DNA from: Prorocentrum cordatum
Lineage: Eukaryota; Sar; Dinophyceae; Prorocentrales; Prorocentraceae
Assembly: GCA_963575745.1 (NCBI GenBank)
Contig: CAUYUJ010010446.1
Location: 419,501-483,500, forward strand
Direction of reading: 5' to 3'
Length of the DNA stretch: 64,000 nucleotides
The translations under genes and the position numbers were made by a program. Position 1 is the stretch's first letter, and each line of letters begins with the position of its first letter. The notes under the pieces are model-generated. The model was not told the DNA's origin. It saw only the letters and a list, made by a program, of their open reading frames with translations, and ran no database searches. Shown piece by piece: positions 42,610 through 52,804 of the stretch.

Positions 42610-42895
42610 CCGCAGTTTCGCCGTAGGGCCCGAAGGGGCGCCCAACATACAGATTCTATTTTAAGTCTTAGAGAGGTTGTGGCATTCTCGTCTTTTCGGG
42701 CATCCGTCGGTTCGGAGCGGCCCAAGAGGCCTCCAAGATAAATGAACGACCTCAGTGGGCCGGGCCCACTGAGGTCGTTCATTTACGGCCCAATACGGCC
42801 TCAGTACGGCCCCGCGACAGCCCGAAGAGACCGAGTAGACGGCGAAGAGGGCCCCAAGACGGCCCACTTGAGTCTCAACACTGCTCCAAGGGAGC
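42610..42895. repeat. CCAAGA/GGCCC-type array (locus 4)
   Basis: A lead-in with TCGTCTTTTCGGGCATCCGTCGG (in two parts) resembles the conserved core of the other loci. Then come GGCCCAAGAGGCCTCCAAGA, the palindrome at 42,739-42,785, and CGGCCC-AATACGGCCTCAG, GGCCCCGCGACAG and GGGCCCCAAGACGGCCC. Confidence 0.65.
42739..42785. repeat. Perfect 47-bp inverted repeat (two 23-base arms, one-base centre)
   Basis: The left arm starts TAAATGAACGACCTCAG (42,739-42,761). Base 42,762 is the centre, and the right arm is the exact reverse complement (42,763-42,785). Because of this symmetry both strands encode the same peptide MNDLSGPGPLRSFIY. It lies inside a CCAAGA-type array. Confidence 0.97.
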
Positions 42896-43187
42896 AGAGG
42901 ACAACTTCAGTACGGTCCGAATTAAATCAAATAAGTGAGGTCAAGAGGTGATCGATGTGACGGCGCTTTTCTTACGCCTCCACTTGCCACCAATTTCACC
43001 AGCGTCACCGCTCACCAACATCATCATGATCATGATCATCATCAGTCCCAAGATTATCGTCAACATGCTCGTTCCCACCATCCTGGTCATCATCATCGTC
43101 GACATTGGGTCTTCACCATTCGACCAACCGACACCCAGATGGCTCTGCTGGCGCGGCGGCGGTATTCGTCGCGAGTCATCTGCATAT

Positions 43188-43465
43188 TCGGACAATTGAT
43201 CGATCGCACTCCCTATCGATCGCATTATCGATAAGGAGATCGATAGTGCGATCGATCATGAAATCGATCGTGGGGTCGAGAGAGAGGTCGATAGTGAGAT
43301 CGATAATGGGACCGATATTGAAGTCAATTGAGTAAGATCCGCATTGAGATCGAAAGTGATATCACTAGTGAGATCGATACTAAAAGGGGTAATGAATCAA
43401 TAGTGAGATCGATTGAGTGAGATGGATCGTCGTGAATGAGATCGATCATGGGATCGATCGCGGAA
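43188..43465. repeat. GATCGAT array, orientation 1
   Basis: GAGATCGATAGTG and variants recur every 10 to 18 bases. The left part has several palindromic CGATCGA or TCGATCGCA words. The reverse-complement family is at 59,604-59,770. Confidence 0.85.
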
Positions 43466-43725
43466 CCCCACAGCCCACCGAAATCGGCCCAGAACCAGCA
43501 ACCGGGAACCAGGGAACTCGGAACCGGGAACCAGGGAACCACAGAACCTGGGAAACCGGCCGCCCGCCGAAGTCGGCCAGGAACGTTCGCCGAATCTTTC
43601 AACCTGCGCTAGGACCCCTTCAGGGTGAGCGCTGATTGGGGAAGCACGCAGGTAGTCGCAAAGCATCACAGAACAATGAAAGACGCGTCAAGGCTTTACT
43701 ATGCCAAGAAAATTATATCTATATG
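43466..43725. other. No gene recognised; short GGGAACC-type repeats
   Basis: GGAACCAGGGAACTCGGAAC and GGAACCAGGGAACCACAGAACC form a small local repeat at about 43,500-43,560. Confidence 0.5.
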
Positions 43726-43786
43726 TGTACATATATATATATGTATATATATATATATAGAGCCAGAGAGAGAGAGAGAGAGAACA
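43726..43786. repeat. (AT)n then (GA)n microsatellite
   Basis: ATATATAT-rich run to about 43,758 followed by GAGAGAGA to about 43,782. Confidence 0.95.
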
Positions 43787-43792
43787 CAAAAA

Positions 43793-43915
43793 AAAACAAT
43801 GTGATGCAAACCGAGGCAATGCAAGACTATACAACGTAACGCATAGCAGAACAAAGTAATTCAATACAGGTCAATGCGAAACAATGCGCTGCAAAACAAA
43901 GAAGCAAAACACCCA
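43793..43915. repeat. A-rich degenerate repeat with AATGCAA/AACAATGC words
   Basis: Same texture as 38,270-38,500, with GGCAATGCAAG, AACGTAACGCATAG and CAATGCGAAACAATGCG. In both loci it lies within a few hundred bases of CCAAGA-type sequence. Confidence 0.55.
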
Positions 43916-44985
43916 AAAGAAATCAGATCAAGCCAAGAAAACCCATGGGGTCTGTGGGAAACTCTCGAGGAACCGTCAAGGGCACCCCAGAGGATTCCCA
44001 ATGGACCCGGCGGGACCCATTGAGGAGGACGCCGGGTCCGAGAAGAGTGAACTTTCGCGTCTGCCGTTGGGATGATAGGCCGTCCTCCATCTCTAGTGGC
44101 CGGCGGAATCAGCCAGTGAAGAGGGAGCAGGAGGGACGACCTGCGAATAGGATGAGGATGGATGAGGGTGGTGAGAAGGGGAAGGGTGGGAGGCAGGGCG
44201 GAGGACGAGGACGAGGCGGACAAGGAACACGATGACGAGGGGCAGGTGGAAGGGGATAGCAAGGCGGAGGAGGAGGAGGCAAGCAACACGAGACTGGTGG
44301 TAGGCTCCAGCCGCGCACCCGATGTTCCGAAATGCCCACCAGCGCGGACCTTACTGCCCGTGTCTCCCGCGAAACTGCGTCTATCCTCGAATGCACGGTG
44401 GAAATCAGCCAAGAACCGCGTGTACGTCGGAGGGCAGAGGAGACCACGGCAACACTGCAGTACCGCTAGGCGGTTGGCTGAATGCACGCTTCACTGGCTC
44501 GGCACATCGCGCGGGTGGTAAAGCATAGCTTCAACTAAGGCCAAGGCTTAGGGCATCGAAGCTCTCTTCCAGCGAGCGCCGCAGTTCGTGCACCTCAGAA
44601 GCACCGTCACAATCCAAGAACATACGCGTGTGCCACTTGCAGGGGTTCATCCGCCTATTTCGCAAAGGATCGAAGCACATCAGACGAAACCAGACTGTCT
44701 GCAGAACTTCCTCGACCACACACCCGAACACACTTATTCCCAACATGCCTTTGGGGGGTTACATGATAGCAGGTGGCGGCGGAAAAGAAGTCAAGAATCG
44801 CAGGTGTGGCATGGGATCGAAGTGAAAAGGGGTGCCTTCCACTGGGAAATTGGATTCGGTTTCGGTTTTGGCACTTCGGTGGCAGCGCCTTATAGAAGGT
44901 GGGGTTTCACGGGGAAGGCTCGCCGGAGAGAGGTGCGCGCTCAAGCTGTTGTTGGCTCGGAGCGCGCCTCCGAGCCCTCTCTCGC
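43916..44985. other. No gene recognised
   Basis: Short degenerate CCCAAA/CCAAG words to about 44,030, a purine-rich patch at 44,150-44,290, then nothing structured. The block GGAAATTGGATTCGGTTTCGG near 44,846 resembles the reverse complement of a block near 60,705. Confidence 0.4.
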
Positions 44986-44989
44986 GAAG

Positions 44990-47900
44990 GGAGGGGGGGC
45001 CCCTACGGAGTGCGACTGGCGACTGCCATGGTGCTCGCCGCCTGGCTCGTGGTCCCAGCGATGGCCGCCGCGCTGCGCTGGGGCGCTGGCGCTGCTGCCG
45101 CCGCTGGGCTGCCCACGCCGCTGGGCCTCCGCCCCGCGGCTGGCGCCACCCCGGCGCCTGATCCCCAGCCGCCGCCCGCCGCCACCGCGCGGACCGCCGG
45201 CGGACCCTAGGCGTACAGAGCGCCCGCGGCGCCCGCTTGATCTGGACGCCGTGTCCCTCTTGGCGTGGGAGGCTGCTACCACGGAAAGGAAACACACGTA
45301 TGATGACGCTGACCATCTAGCCGCAGCGGGCTTCTTGAGGCTCGATGACGCGGTCTCTTTGGTGGCTGCGCCGGAGACCCTTGTGAAGAGCCGACAGCTG
45401 CTGAACTCGTTCGGGGAGTCGAGCAGACGCCGGAATCCCGCAGGGAAGCATCACAACCGCCAAAGGCGGCGCCACCGCCCCCCGTGGCGACTCCGCCGCC
45501 GAGTGCCACCTACGAGTACGGCTACGAATGCTACTGGGAGGATCCAGAGACCCCCGCGCCGCGGATCGAGGTCCGTCGCGACGGCGGCCTTGGAGACCTC
45601 ACCATCGAGGACGGAGAAGAAGACGCCGAGGAGGACCACGAGGAGGAGAGCTTCGAGGAGATGGGGGAGCCGCCTGGTGCAGGCCCCCTCGCCCTGGTAC
45701 CCGCTGCTGCCAGGTGGTGGCCCGCCTGGGGAGCCGCCGCCCCGCCGCATGCGCGTGCCGCCGCGGCGTGCGCGTGCGCGTGCCGCCCGCCAGGCTGTGG
45801 GCCCGCTTGGGCGCGCTGCAGCCGCCGCCAACCCGGCGGCAGGCCTCCTCGGGACCCCCCTTCGCGCCAAGCCTGGACCATCGCGTTCGGGAAATACGCT
45901 CGGATCGTCTGGTTCGCAGTTCTGGCCACCCTGGGATGCGATCGGGGGTCGGGGGGGCGGGATCTTTGGATTGCGTTCGGCCCGTGACGAGCCTGCGCCG
46001 GATGGTGCTGCAGCCGCTGCCGCCCGGGCCCCCTGGGCCCGCCGCCGCCCACGCCGACGGAGCTGGTTGGCCCTGGGACCCCGCAGCCTGTGGACAACGC
46101 GAGGTACAGCGAGATTCGGGCCCGCGGCCATCTGCGGCACCTCGTTGTCGTTGTGGAGGGCCACGCGGCCAGGGTCAGCAGAGGGTCACGAGCAAGGTCA
46201 CAGGCACGGGCATCGGACCTCATCTACGACTGCGAAACGGTCTGGGGGTCCACTTCGAGACGTTTACGCCGGCACCTGGAAGACGCCCCGGCGAAGAAGC
46301 TGCACCTGGGCCGCGAGTCGCCCCGTCAGGACATAGGCGACTACGCCTTGCACCTGGGCAACACCACCTCGACGCTGGTCGAACTGGGCCGACTTGCTGA
46401 TCCAGAGATGGGCCGAGGCCAGCAGCTCGGCCCGGTGGCAAGTGGCGCCTGCCGCTTCTTCGGGGTCGCTGGGTGGCTGCTATGGGTCTGCGGCTGTAAG
46501 TGTCTGGCCCGCGGCTGCGGCTGCGCTGGGCGCCAGGGCGCACGCTGTTGCAGCTGGCGCTGCTGCTCCCGCCGGCGCGGGCCAGCGCAGCCGCCTGAGA
46601 TCACCGCGCACGGAGACCTCTCGGAGACGGGGTCGGAGCTGGAGGAGCGCAAGTGCTGCGCGAACCAGATCCTGTTGGCACTGGGCGAGTGCCAGGATCA
46701 AGCTTCGCAAGATGATGTCCCGCTGCTGGCGGAGGACGCCGACATGTAGGGCATGCGAGAGCCGCCTGAGGCCAGAGGCCCGCCTCTGCCACAACCACGA
46801 GTGCTGGTATCGCGCCACGCTCTTGGAGTAGCGCTGATCGCGGGCTGGCTGCCCCCACCTCGGAGACGTCGTCGCCAACTGCATGCGCTACTGCGCCGAC
46901 CACGTCGCCGCAGCCCTGAGCCAGGCTCAGGGTCCGCCGATGCCGCCTCCGTCTGCGCCCCCCCCCCGGGATTCGGCGCGCGGCCGGCGACTCGGGGCCG
47001 CGGCCCCGCCCCAGGACGCCGCGGCCTGGGATCCGCGGCCGCCGAGCTAAGCGACATCCACCCCCTCGCGGCGGAGCAAGGCATCATCTGCATGGCGCTG
47101 GTCGCGCGCGTTGACGACGAGACGGCGCCGCGCCCGTCGCCGCCCATCGCTCCCGCCCAGGCTGGGACAGCTGGCGGATCGCGATCGCGGCCCTCGACTG
47201 GATCGCGAAGGTTCCGCGCGAGGTGAGCCCGCTCACCAGCGGCCGCCTCGCCGCGGAGGCCCAAGGCGCACCGCTGCTCGACGCGCCCACCAACGCAGAT
47301 CACATCCCACAGGGGGTAGCCGCGGACGGCAGCAGCGTGGGCCTGGCCGAGATCAACCTCCTGCAGATGCATCGGCGGCTGGAACGGCTGGAACACGCTC
47401 TAGTGAGCGTCGCCGCCAGAGCACCAGCCGACGACGAGGCCGTCGAGGACGGAGGCCAAGAAGACCCACTTGGCGAGCCAGCGCCACCAGGCCCATCGGC
47501 GGACAGGACGCTGGGGGGGCCCGGGGCGGGTCGCCCCGCGGAGCGGCGCGAGCCGCCGAGCAGTGACGACCGACCTGCTCCGAGATCGCCAGCAGGAACC
47601 CGACGTTCTGGACCGAGACGTCTTGCGAGCTCTCATCACGGACGAGGCTCGCCGCCGACTGCCGGGGCCTGCAGCCCTCGCTGAAGAGCTCCTGGAGGAA
47701 AGGCGCTTTCAGAGCAGTTCCAGCACACGCGCGGCTTCGACGATCTGGGAGCAGCGGCCGACGCGATCGCGGACGCGTTGCTGCACCTGGCAGGCCTGGA
47801 GGGCCCCGTGCCTCTCCCCGACGCCGAGGTCACGGCGCTGCGCGTCATCGCCCGCTCCCTTTGGGAGCGGGAGGCGCCCGCTCCGCCGCCCGCCTGCCGA

Positions 47901-48324
47901 TGGCGCAGCCCCCCGGCGATCCAGGGCGCCTGGCCCGGGCACCCCCGCGCGGGGTGCGCGGGCGCCCTCGCCGGCGAGGGGGCCGCGTCAGCGCTCCCCG
48001 GGATGGCCGCGTCCTGCAGGGGGGTCGCGCTCGAAGAGTGGGTGACCCAGCCGCGAGGCAGGGGCGAGGGCTGGGCTCCCAGGCCGCCAGGGCCTGGAAG
48101 CCAGGCGGCGGCGGGGCCGAGCCCCTTCCGCATCGAGGCCCCCGCCTTCGCGCCGACGAGCCAGACGCTGGCGCCCTGCGCCGCCACCCGATCGGCTTCG
48201 GCACGCCGCTGCAGGCCGCCACCCGCCAGTTCGGTTTGGCCGGGGCCCAGGGGGCTGGCATCGGCGGCCGTCGGCTCGGCCGCCCGCCCAGCCTGGGCGG
48301 CGCCTACGCGCGGGGGGGCCCGAG
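44990..48324 (+). pseudogene. GC-rich degenerate coding region of unknown function
   Basis: Plus-strand protein-like pieces lie in order but in changing frames. Signal/TM-like LAAWLVVPAMAAALRWGAGA is near 45,031. LLAWEAATTERKHTYDDADH and LAAAGFLRLDDAVSLVAAPE run over 45,255-45,370. An acidic piece, YEYGYECYWEDPETPAPRIE, then EDGEEDAEEDHEEESFEEMG, spans 45,508-45,665. A Cys-rich piece PEARLCHNHECWYRATLLE ends at about 46,830. EINLLQMHRRLERLEHALVS lies near 47,350-47,410, and GAAADAIADALLHLAGLEGP with LRVIARSLWERE near 47,740-47,880. The frame changes and stops between them suggest decay or many introns. No catalytic family recognised. The hydrophobic N-terminal piece is loosely like the one in the element at 49.9-55.1 kb. 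Confidence 0.35.
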
Positions 48325-48625
48325 CAGGACCTCGCCGAGTTCTGCTGCAACGGATGCCTCAGGGGGCCATTCAAGCACAAAGACGGCGCCTACACCAGCG
48401 CCAGGGCAAGTGCGCAGAACCGACAGACCGATAACCTGATCGGCGTGGACGTCGCCTGGCTCTGCGGCAAATGCTGGCGCTTCGGCGCGACCTGCTCTAG
48501 GGCGCCCACTCCCGAGGGCCAGGACATATGCGCCTGGCTGAAGAACACCGCGGACAACTCCAGTGCCAAATGCCAAGGTGCCAAAAGTCATCCCCGAAGG
48601 AGAACCGCGGAACACCAGAACCGAC
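48325..48625 (+). pseudogene. Cys-rich piece, possible zinc-binding exon
   Basis: One open plus-strand stretch reads EQDLAEFCCNGCLRGPFKHK, then DNLIGVDVAWLCGKCWRFGA, then TCSRAPTPEGQDICAWLK. The CxxC pairs 30 to 40 residues apart suggest a zinc ribbon-like unit. It follows the degenerate region in order and may be its C-terminal part. Confidence 0.4.
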
Positions 48626-48953
48626 GCCCTACTGGACAAAACAGTGCTGCCGCAGTCTGACCCCGGCGACCCCGCCACAGTCGGCACCGCGCTGCCTCCA
48701 GTCTCCAGTCGCCACGCAGGACGGGCGCCTCGGGACTCCCTTCGCGACCAAGAACGCCCCCATGCTCCACTGCGACGGGTTCCCTGCGGCCGCCCCGCAG
48801 CATCACTGGGAACCTGGGCAGCTTGCGGCCAGGATGTTGGCCCGCGGCCCCGGCAAGCCTGCGTCGTCGTCTAATGCCATCCTGATGCATGGGATGGTGC
48901 CCTGCCATCACTGGGCGGAGATGCGTCGATCCCGCCAGTGGAGCGCTGCCCGA

Positions 48954-49262
48954 GGAGCCTCGGCAGCAACGGTGCATAGAACGTGGCGGCAGTCAGCAAG
49001 CAAAACAAATCTTGGCCTGATGAGTTCTGAATTAGCGTGGAAAATGAAAGCAGGAAAGGGCAGGAACGGGAGGGGGGGTTGGGCGGCTCGCGCGGCTGGG
49101 TCAATCCAAAGGTTGCGGATCAACAAACTGCCAGGCCAACGCGATAAACTATCTCCAAAGCCCTCTGTTTTTCTCCAGCACAAGCTTGAGAGGGCGCCGG
49201 GCCGAGGAGCCTCGGCAGCAACGGTGCGTAGAACGCGGCGGCATTCAGCAAGCAAAACACTC
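48954..49262. repeat. Direct repeat pair of about 58 bp, 249 bp apart
   Basis: GAGGAGCCTCGGCAGCAACG through GCAAGCAAAACA occurs at about 48,954-49,010 and 49,203-49,260 with about four mismatches. Between the two copies lies the left copy of the 75-bp terminal repeat (49,085-49,159). Confidence 0.88.
49085..49159. repeat. 75-bp candidate terminal repeat, 3' copy (minus-strand sense)
   Basis: Begins GGCTCGCGCGGCTGG and ends GATAAACTATCTCCAAA. It matches 55,026-55,100 at 69 of 75 positions in the same orientation, with the RT-bearing element between them. Confidence 0.85.
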
Positions 49263-49269
49263 TTGGCCA

Positions 49270-49857
49270 TACACACGGCTATTATAATTGGTGCACTGGT
49301 TATACCGCTATCCTTCACAGATGTTCCACAACCGTCTTAATCGAACAACACATGAGGCGTCTACCAAGGCTCTAGCCAAGGCTTTACTCAAGGGCTTTGG
49401 ATAAGGCTGGGCTACGGCACTCCAAAATTGGCCTCCCGGGGCTTTGTCTTCGAGAGTTTGGTGCGTACAACCCGAACGCTCGCAGATCCCTCTACCGTGG
49501 CACTTTCGCCCGCGACCAGAGGCGAAGCCGCGTGCGCTTTCGCCGCGGCTCGCCCCACATACAGAAATCAGCGAAGACATCTCGAACATCGTTGCGCCTC
49601 GCGAGGCCCAGCGCAGGCGGGCAAAACCACAATCTAGAACATGCGGGATTCTCGAGCCCCCCCGGCATTCCCCGAGCATGAGAAAGCCTGGCTAGCGTCA
49701 CGGAGGCCTGCATCAACTTATCATGTACCTAACTGCGCTCTGGAACGATCGGCTATGGACAAATTCGGCAGGCCCAGAGGGAACTCCTTAGACCGCAGAG
49801 GTCTGGGCCCCGATTTTGTGAACCTACGGGCCATCGAGAACGACGTGCAAAGTGTGC
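49270..49857. other. No gene recognised between element and 3' terminal repeat
   Basis: No domain-like reading. If 49,085-49,159 is the element's end, this is untranslated or deleted sequence of the element. Confidence 0.4.
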
Positions 49858-49917
49858 CTATCCAAAGGATGCACTTCGCCACTGAATCCAGCTCAGCGTC
49901 TCTAGGCTGGCTGCCTT

Positions 49918-50075
49918 GGTGAGATTGAACTTCGCTCCTCGAAGGTTGCCCCACTCCACTGCGGTGGCGCCTCGCGCTCGCAGTGCGGCGGCCAGACTAC
50001 CCGAGCCCTTGAAGACCTCGACGGCGATGCGTTCTCTGCCCAGGCGCACTCGGTTGAGCGTCGCGTGGAGCTGAG
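49918..50075 (-). pseudogene. N-terminal part of a SAM-methyltransferase-like domain
   Basis: Minus-strand RIAVEVFKGSGSLAAALRAR at about 50,040-49,975 has the E-x-F-x-G-x-G loop of class I methyltransferases. It is followed by ATAVEWGN (acidic residue at the motif II position) and GAKFNLTKA. The reading ends at a stop near 49,860 and no PPC or later motif is found, so most of the domain is missing. It is the second methyltransferase-like piece in the window and sits, as in the first element, after all replication enzymes. Confidence 0.55.
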
Positions 50076-50149
50076 CCCGGACAGGCTGGACAGTCGCAGC
50101 AGGCTCACGCGCGGCTGCCGCTGCGCCGCGGGCGGCACCGCCGCCGCCG

Positions 50150-50880
50150 ACAGCGCCGGGCGCCCGTGCCTCTCGCATCTTCTGACCGAGGGCCAGGCCT
50201 GCCGGTGCCGCGCTTGGCCGCTACCTGCGACCTGCGACCCGCGATCCCGACGGGACTGGCTCCGCCGCGCCTCTGTCCGGGCAGAGTGGCGACGAGGCCT
50301 CTCGGGCCCGGCGCCGCCAGCGACCCCTTGGGCTCCGCGAGCGGCTGCGCGAAGCCGAAACTCCACAGCGGCGCGCGGGGCTCCAGCCGCGCCTTGCGCT
50401 CGCCTGGCGCAGGCGGGCCCCGGGGGAGCTTGGTGACGCCCCGCGGCGGCGAGTCGCACTGTTTGCCCGTCTTGATAGGCGCCAGCAGCCCCTCGGGATG
50501 CAGCCGCAGCGACCACCCGCGAGACCCGCCTCGCCGGCCCTGAACTGGCGCCACCAGCTGACCCGCCATTGCGGCTGGCAGCCCGCCTGGTCGCAGATGG
50601 CAGAGGAACAATAGGCTGACGGTGCGCGCCAACGTCCCCTGGCACTTCAGCGGCGGGGCCCCCTGAACGCCGCGCAGGACGAGCAGGGGGAGCGGCGGGC
50701 GTGAGGGGCCTGGTCGCTTGCGCTTCCAGCCCAGCATCGCACGGCTGCCCCGCAGCAGGCGTCTGCAGGGGGCGCCCCAGCGCCGCCCTCGCCAACGGCA
50801 TCGCCGACAGCAGCTCCGCCCCCCTGTCGTGCCGAACACCTTCCGAGAACTCGCCTTTCAGGGACAGCAGCAGCATGTCG
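50150..50880 (-). pseudogene. Tyrosine-recombinase-like region
   Basis: Minus-strand LLFLCHLRPGGLPAAM at about 50,608-50,565 resembles box I (the LRPxE-type catalytic Arg, here near 50,593, with the usual Glu changed). WSLRLHPEGLLAPIKTGKQ follows, with a Lys-Thr-Gly at the beta-hairpin lysine position. In another frame, AWPSVRRCERHGR at about 50,205-50,165 matches the end of the domain, where a Tyr is expected at the Cys. The HxxR box was not found. At least two frame changes and loss of the nucleophile make it inactive. In intact elements this enzyme inserts a circular DNA copy. Confidence 0.55.
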
Positions 50881-51159
50881 TTCCCCTCCAGGCCGCTTCA
50901 GTCGCCCCGAGTCACCGGACCCAGCCCGCGGCAAAGGCCACGGGGGCAGCGCAGGTAGCACGGCTGCGTCGAGGGCTTCGCCGTCTCCAGATCCAGGTCC
51001 GAGGCGCTCGAGCCCAGGGGGCGGTGCCGCGCCAGGGCTATCGAGGACGGCGGGTCGGCCGCGGGGTCTCGGCGTCTGGCGCGAGTCTGCCCCGGAGGGG
51101 CAACCCGAGGCGACGCCGCAGCTCGGCGGCGTCCCGCAGGCGCGCTCGAGGTCAGCGGC

Positions 51160-51960
51160 GGCGGCTACCTCGGTGCGGCCGCCAGGAGCGTTCGGCGCCC
51201 CATCGCCCCGCAAACGGCGAGGCTCGAACCGCCTGGAAGGGCCGTCGGCGGGGTTCCAGTCTGAAGGGACCCAACGAACTGAGACTCGACACGAGGGGGC
51301 GAGCTGAAGTGCGGTGAGATGCTGTAACTGGGCAAGATAAGAGAGTCAGAGGCTCGGCCTTTTGCGACCGTGCAGATACACATGCTGTCGGACAGGAAGA
51401 GCAGCCGGCCGCCGCGGTGCGCCACGCGGCGCACCTGCTCCGCATCGCCCAGAGAAGCGCCTCGCCCTCGAGGAGATGAATCGGAGCCTTGTGCCGCCAG
51501 CGCCTCGAAGCCACGGTCTTCCACAGAGATGACTGGCAGAAAGCGGCGGGCACGTCGGGAAAGGCGGAGTCGCCCACTGCGCCCTCCCGCAGGGCGCGAG
51601 CTCTCGAACCCTCGGCCACCAGCTCGCGCCCCTTGAACCGCCAGCTCTCTCGCACGCGCCCGACGCGGCCCACCTCGGCGGGGGCGGCGCGCACTCCGCG
51701 GCGCCCAGGCCCGTCAGGGACGCGTCCACGGCCATGACGCTAGGCGCCCAGGTACCTCGCAGATCGGCCCACACCAGCGGCAGCAGCGCACGCATCCAGG
51801 ACAGCTCCCGACGCATTGATGGCCAGAGCCGCACTCGGCGAGCGTAGCACTTGCTGATGAAGAGGTACGAGGCGCTGAGCAGAATGAGCATCTCGCGCCG
51901 CAGCAAGAGGACGAACGTCAGGTGCCCGATCAGCCTCTCCAGCTAGGCTCCCGTCAGGAG
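51160..51960 (-). pseudogene. RNase H of the DIRS-like element
   Basis: It follows a helical connector reading LLRREMLILLSASYLFISKC and RLWPSMRRELSWMRALLPLV. VMAVDASLTGLGAAE puts the first Asp near 51,726. In the next frame, LWKTVASRRWRHKAPIHLLE, then GEALLWAMR, gives the Glu near 51,469. In the third frame RLLFLSDSMC gives the second Asp near 51,389. Metal-site residues are therefore all present but spread over three frames. It normally removes the RNA strand during cDNA synthesis. Confidence 0.7.
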
Positions 51961-52804
51961 CGGATGCGTCAGGATGTAGTCCAGACTCAGGGCCAGCCGC
52001 CAGCACCGCCTGGGCGCGATGCGGATCGCGCCCTTCCCCCAGTCGACGTGGAAGCCCAGGGGGTCCACGTCGACCTGCGGCCCGGAGACGCCATGAGTAG
52101 CCAGACCACGACCCCTCAGCTGCCTCTCGAGTCGCCATCGACCTGGACAGCCTCCTTCGCGGCCCCCAACGAGGCGAAGTTGTCGATGCACAGGAGAGCC
52201 GCGGGCTCGCGCCCGGCGACGGCGGGCGCGCAGCGGCGGTTGCAGAGCCAGCGTCGAGGGCCCAACGGCCCTGACCGCAGCAGCTCCGCGTTCGCCGCCT
52301 GCACGAGCGCCGCCGCCCAGCCCCAGCCCATCGGCACCACGCGAACCTGGAAGTGCACCAGCTTGGCACCTGCAGGAAACATGTCGCGCAAGAGTCGCGG
52401 CAGCGCCCGACGCGGCATCGCCTGCAGCACGAAGTCGGCGCGCAAATCGACGGCAGCAGAAACTGGTAGTAGCAGTTCTCGAGCCCCCCATCGCTGACCC
52501 ACAGCCTTTGACCAACTGGCAGCTCCAGATCGCCGAGGGCCTCGGGCGAGGCCAGGGCGACACCGTCGGGCGGCACGAACTGCGCGTTAGTCTTCCGAGG
52601 GTCGAAGATGATCCGCAGCGAGCCGCCCTTCTTGCGAGCAAAGATACCCCCCACAAAATTGCGAACCTCGGCCGCCGGCTCGACGACACCAGATTCATAA
52701 GCGCTGTTCCAAAACTTGGCGGACTTGCTAGGCGACCTCGACAGGATAGGATCCATCGCGATGTCCCCCTCGTCCGCCTTCGCCGCGCAATCCTGTGTAT
52801 ACAC
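51960..52804 (-). pseudogene. Reverse transcriptase of the DIRS-like element, IDN in place of DD
   Basis: Minus-strand VGGIFARKKGGSLRIIFDPR (about 52,651-52,595) and TNAQFVPPDG are the fingers. SDGGLENCYYQFLLP has the motif A Asp near 52,492. After a frame change, FQVRVVPMGWGWAAALVQ (about 52,360-52,305) is motif B. RRWLCNRRCAP and AALLCIDNFASLG follow, where the usual catalytic DD of motif C reads DN near 52,190. A third frame gives the thumb-like GFHVDWGKGAIRIAPRRCW. Dinoflagellate RTs of this kind often show a similar VDN sequence as far as I recall, so DN may be a family trait rather than damage. Confidence 0.8.
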
